Shown: positions 61,597 through 64,000 of the stretch, piece after piece
Layout of the letters: each line of letters begins with the position of its first letter
Numbering within the stretch: position 1 is the stretch's first letter
Translations under genes and position numbers: made by a program
Assembly (NCBI RefSeq): GCF_004405105.1
Contig: NZ_SORW01000022.1
Coordinates: 62,001-126,000 of the forward strand
From: Jeotgalibacillus sp. R-1-5s-1
GTDB taxonomy: Bacteria; Bacillota; Bacilli; Bacillales; Jeotgalibacillaceae
Direction: 5' to 3'
Length of the DNA: 64,000 nt
Notes under the pieces: generated by a model
Told to the model about the DNA's origin: nothing
The model's database searches: none
The model's input: the letters and a program-made list of their open reading frames with translations, nothing else

Positions 61597-62535
61597 ATGA
61601 AAAAGTGGATTGCAGCAGCTTCACTAACATTAGGTGTCGCGGCTTTAGCAGGTTGCAGTGACGAGGAATCGGCAAGTGAAGTGATCGCTTCTTCGAGTGC
61701 GGGGGACATTACGAAGGACGAGCTTTATGAAGAAATGAAGACGACTGTTGGGGAACAGGCGCTTCAAATGATGATGCTTGAGAAGGTATTGGAAGAAAAG
61801 TATCCTGTTGATCAGGAGACGATTGATGCTGAATTTGAAGAAGCAAAAGCACAGTATGGGGATCAGTTTGAGATGGTCCTTTCACAGCAGGGATACGATG
61901 AGGAATCCTTCAAGGAAATGCTGAAGCTGAATCGTTTGCAGGAGAATGCACTCGTTGCAGACGTTGAAGTAACAGATGAAGAAATTCAGGCTGAATATGA
62001 TAAGATGAAAAAAGAAGTAAGCGCACGTCATATTCTTGTTGCTGACGAAGCAACAGCACTTGATGTGAAACAGCAGCTTGAGGATGGCGCGGACTTTGCT
62101 GAGCTTGCAAAAGAAGTTTCTACTGAGCCTGCAGCACAGGAAACAGGTGGAGACCTTGGATTCTTCGGACCAGGAGCAATGGATCCTGCTTTCGAAGAGG
62201 CTGCTTTTAACCTTGAGCCTAATGTCATCAGTGAACCGGTTGAAACAAGCTTTGGCTGGCACATTATCGAGGTGACAGAAACGCGCGAAGCAGAAGTTGA
62301 GCCACTTGAAGATATTCGCGATCAGGTAGAGCATGATCTGAAATTGGCAAAAGCAGATATGAACCAGATCGGTACCGTTGTAAGAGATTTACTTAACGAA
62401 GCCAATATCCAGGTAGAAGATGAAGATTTGACTGCAACATTCGATGCTCTTCTACAGGAACCTGTCAGCTCACCTGCTGCTCCTCCGGCAGAAGAGCCAG
62501 CTGAAGAGGAAACAACTGAAGATACAGAAGAATAA
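61597..62535 (+). CDS. prsA: Extracytoplasmic foldase lipoprotein PrsA
   Basis: A 312-residue lipoprotein. The signal peptide ends in LAGC with Cys20 as the lipidated residue. A chaperone-like region flanks a parvulin PpiC domain (about residues 135-225: SARHILVADE, GGDLGFFGPGAMDPAFEEAAF, FGWHIIEV). The last 25 residues are an acidic Pro/Glu tail. PrsA folds exported proteins such as amylases; this window encodes one. GGAGAGG precedes the ATG. Confidence 0.95.
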   Translation: MKKWIAAASLTLGVAALAGCSDEESASEVIASSSAGDITKDELYEEMKTTVGEQALQMMMLEKVLEEKYPVDQETIDAEFEEAKAQYGDQFEMVLSQQGYDEESFKEMLKLNRLQENALVADVEVTDEEIQAEYDKMKKEVSARHILVADEATALDVKQQLEDGADFAELAKEVSTEPAAQETGGDLGFFGPGAMDPAFEEAAFNLEPNVISEPVETSFGWHIIEVTETREAEVEPLEDIRDQVEHDLKLAKADMNQIGTVVRDLLNEANIQVEDEDLTATFDALLQEPVSSPAAPPAEEPAEEETTEDTEE

Positions 62536-62548
62536 CATAAAACATAAG

Positions 62549-62585
62549 CTGGTCACACTCCGTTTACAGGAGCGTGACCGGTTTT
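62549..62585 (+). terminator. Terminator after prsA
   Basis: CTGGTCACACTCC pairs with GGAGCGTGACCGG with one mismatch, followed by TTTTAT. Confidence 0.82.
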
Positions 62586-62606
62586 ATATCTATTTATTTT
62601 TAAATG

Positions 62607-62641
62607 AAAAACCTCCTGCAGCTTTATTACAGGAGGTTTTT
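62607..62641 (-). terminator. Terminator after yhaL
   Basis: AAAAACCTCCTG pairs perfectly with CAGGAGGTTTTT around 11 bases. It can serve yhaL on the minus strand and back up prsA on the plus strand. Confidence 0.88.
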
Positions 62642-62650
62642 CATTTCCAT

Positions 62651-62836
62651 TCATTGATTTTTAAGCTGCGACACAATTTTCTTTCTTTTTTCATCTTCGA
62701 TCCGTTTTATGTAAGTTTCACCATGTTCTTCGATAAAACGGACTTCCTGTTTTCTTTCAGCATACGCTGTCTTCAGAAACATAATAAAACTGATGATAAT
62801 CCCGCCAATTGCAATATCAATCCAGATTGGAAACAT
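62651..62836 (-). CDS. yhaL: Sporulation-associated membrane protein YhaL
   Basis: A 61-residue protein with one N-terminal membrane helix (IDIAIGGIIISFIMFLKTAY) and a charged helix with EERKQEV- and DEKRKK-type content. Length and layout fit YhaL, a sigma-E-type sporulation protein. AGGAGGGG lies seven bases before the ATG. It follows yhaM by 66 bases on the same strand. Confidence 0.88.
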   Translation of the reverse strand: MFPIWIDIAIGGIIISFIMFLKTAYAERKQEVRFIEEHGETYIKRIEDEKRKKIVSQLKNQ

Positions 62837-62902
62837 CCTTTCCCCTCCTGCATTTAATCAGCTCAAGAGCCGTTTATAGAGGGTATGTTTCCATCCTTTC
62901 TC

Positions 62903-63862
62903 TTATGCGTCTTCAAATGGATCATCGTACAGATGTGGGCGATAGAACGTTCTGTTTTCCAGGGCAAATACCCGCTCTGTAAACTCACCCGGCTTGGTCC
63001 GCTGAATGACACGGTCCATCATAATCATTTTTGCATCCAGATTATCAATGTAATGTAGTATTTCTGCTTCCCTTAACATTGGCGGCTTTGGCGAGCCCCA
63101 TTCTGCTTTACCGTGGTGGGATAAAATCATGTGCTGAAGCATCAGTACCTCTTCCCCTTCCACTTCAAGCTCTTTTGCTGCTTCAGCAATTTCATTTACC
63201 ATAATTGAAATATGACCCAACAGATTACCTTCAAGCGTATAGGTCGCTGATACGGCACCTGACAGTTCTTTCACTTTCCCCATATCATGAAGAATCACTC
63301 CTGCATAAAGAAGATCTTTATTCAGATTCGGATAAAGCTCTGTCAGAGATTTTGCGATTTTCAGCATCGAGACAACGTGGTAAGCAAGTCCTGATACGAA
63401 CTCATGATGATTTTTCGTTGCTGCCGGAAATTCGAGAAATGCCTTTTGATACTTTTTAACCAAATGACGGGTAATTCTCTGAATAACAGGGTTTTTCATC
63501 TCAAAAATATACTGGGTCAGTTCTTCCGTCATTTCATCTTTTGATAGTGGTGCGGTTTCAAGAAACTCTCCCATTTGTACGTTATCAGTCGCTGAAGCCG
63601 GACGGATCTGCTTTAATCTGAGCTGATTTTTGCCTCTGTAATTATGAATTTCACCAGCAACCTTCACAATGGTCTGAGGCTGAAATCTTTTTTCCTCTTC
63701 ATCTCCTGCATCCCACAGCTTCGCTTCAATTTCCCCGCTGCGATCCTGAAAAATCAGGGTTAAAAATGGCTTTCCAGCCGTTGTAACTCCTTTGGTTGTT
63801 TGTTTGATCAACAGGAATTGTTCAACCTGATCCCCTGCATTTAAAAATGTGATGCCCTTCAT
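62903..63862 (-). CDS. yhaM: 3'-5' exoribonuclease YhaM
   Basis: A 319-residue nuclease. An N-terminal OB-fold (residues 12-95, [20 protein letters not shown]) is followed by an HD domain (residues 160-285) with the metal-binding HH(N)H in [20 protein letters not shown] and [12 protein letters not shown]. YhaM trims RNA and single-stranded DNA 3' ends. AAAGGAG lies 11 bases before the ATG. In B. subtilis yhaM belongs to a LexA-controlled yhaONM unit; here a LexA box lies directly in front of yhaM. Confidence 0.95.
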   Translation of the reverse strand: MKGITFLNAGDQVEQFLLIKQTTKGVTTAGKPFLTLIFQDRSGEIEAKLWDAGDEEEKRFQPQTIVKVAGEIHNYRGKNQLRLKQIRPASATDNVQMGEFLETAPLSKDEMTEELTQYIFEMKNPVIQRITRHLVKKYQKAFLEFPAATKNHHEFVSGLAYHVVSMLKIAKSLTELYPNLNKDLLYAGVILHDMGKVKELSGAVSATYTLEGNLLGHISIMVNEIAEAAKELEVEGEEVLMLQHMILSHHGKAEWGSPKPPMLREAEILHYIDNLDAKMIMMDRVIQRTKPGEFTERVFALENRTFYRPHLYDDPFEDA

Positions 63863-63914
63863 TTTTTCGCCATCTCCTTTACATGGAATTGCCTTCTCAG
63901 GCGTTGTTCAGGCG

Positions 63915-63938
63915 GAACAAACGTTCTTTATTAGTATA
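63915..63938 (-). promoter_or_regulatory. LexA (SOS) box overlapping the yhaM promoter
   Basis: GAACAAACGTTC (63915-63926), read GAACGTTTGTTC on the minus strand, fits GAAC-N4-GTTC exactly. It lies six bases downstream of a minus-strand -10 box TATACT (63938-63933) that has a TGT extension, so a bound repressor would cover the start of transcription. Confidence 0.78.
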
Positions 63939-64000
63939 ACAGATAATCAGTCCTGACACACATGAAGTCCAGACGTGTAATGGATGAATCAACTTGTCTT

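Overview
The window looks like a chromosomal segment of a low-to-moderate G+C, endospore-forming member of the Bacillales. Gene after gene follows Bacillus subtilis neighbourhoods: yitS-yitT-yitU-yitV, yisK-yisL-yisQ, addB-addA with sipV and yhjE, yhjD-comK, lcfB(yhfL)-lplJ-yhfI-yhfH, hemEHY-hmoB, and yhaA-ecsBA-hit-trpP-yhaH-scoC-yhaJ-prsA-yhaL-yhaM. A three-gene C30-type carotenoid operon and an unusual set of intergenic repeats suggest a pigmented, possibly marine or halotolerant relative such as Jeotgalibacillus. The genus is an inference from gene content, not a measurement. No rRNA, tRNA, CRISPR array, transposase or prophage gene was seen.

Layout. 1-5 kb: yit genes and a CoA-disulfide reductase. 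5-13.5 kb: a maltodextrin locus (LacI-type regulator, membrane-anchored alpha-amylase, ABC importer MdxEFG, divergent intracellular maltogenic amylase) with two LacI-type operators in the divergent region and one in the regulator leader. 13.6-17 kb: a MATE exporter and a glnK-amtB ammonium operon with two GlnR/TnrA boxes. 17-21.4 kb: the crt operon. 21.4-33.6 kb: yisL, yisK, a DUF418 protein, the AddAB recombination nuclease, an acetyltransferase, signal peptidase I and a TVP38-type membrane protein. 33.8-43.6 kb: an S9 peptidase, yhjD, comK, an IDEAL protein, small membrane and redox proteins, AzlCD, enoyl-CoA hydratase and a UbiB-type kinase. 43.7-53 kb: FadR-controlled acyl-CoA synthetase, lipoate ligase, zinc proteins, and late heme synthesis genes facing a heme monooxygenase. 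53-64 kb: the yha region with secretion control (EcsAB, ScoC, PrsA), the TRAP-controlled tryptophan transporter and the exoribonuclease YhaM behind a LexA box.

The most unusual content lies between genes. (i) Three intergenic arrays each hold exactly six units of a degenerate 21-bp repeat. All three have the same orientation and start 24-38 nt beyond the terminator of the upstream gene. (ii) A family of roughly 115-bp palindromic elements has a conserved core and 14-15 nt outer arms whose sequence differs from copy to copy while staying self-complementary. The apical stem covaries in the same way. (iii) Two further core families (modules B and C) follow the same rule and are nested or concatenated with the first in two composites (17049-17440 and 60704-61177). 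This is strong sequence evidence for selection on, or a mechanism that regenerates, secondary structure.

Several genes use GTG or TTG starts chosen by ribosome-binding-site spacing, and several proteins shorter than 60 residues are annotated from the raw sequence (YhfH, two YjcZ-type peptides, and a two-helix protein that may start at ATC).
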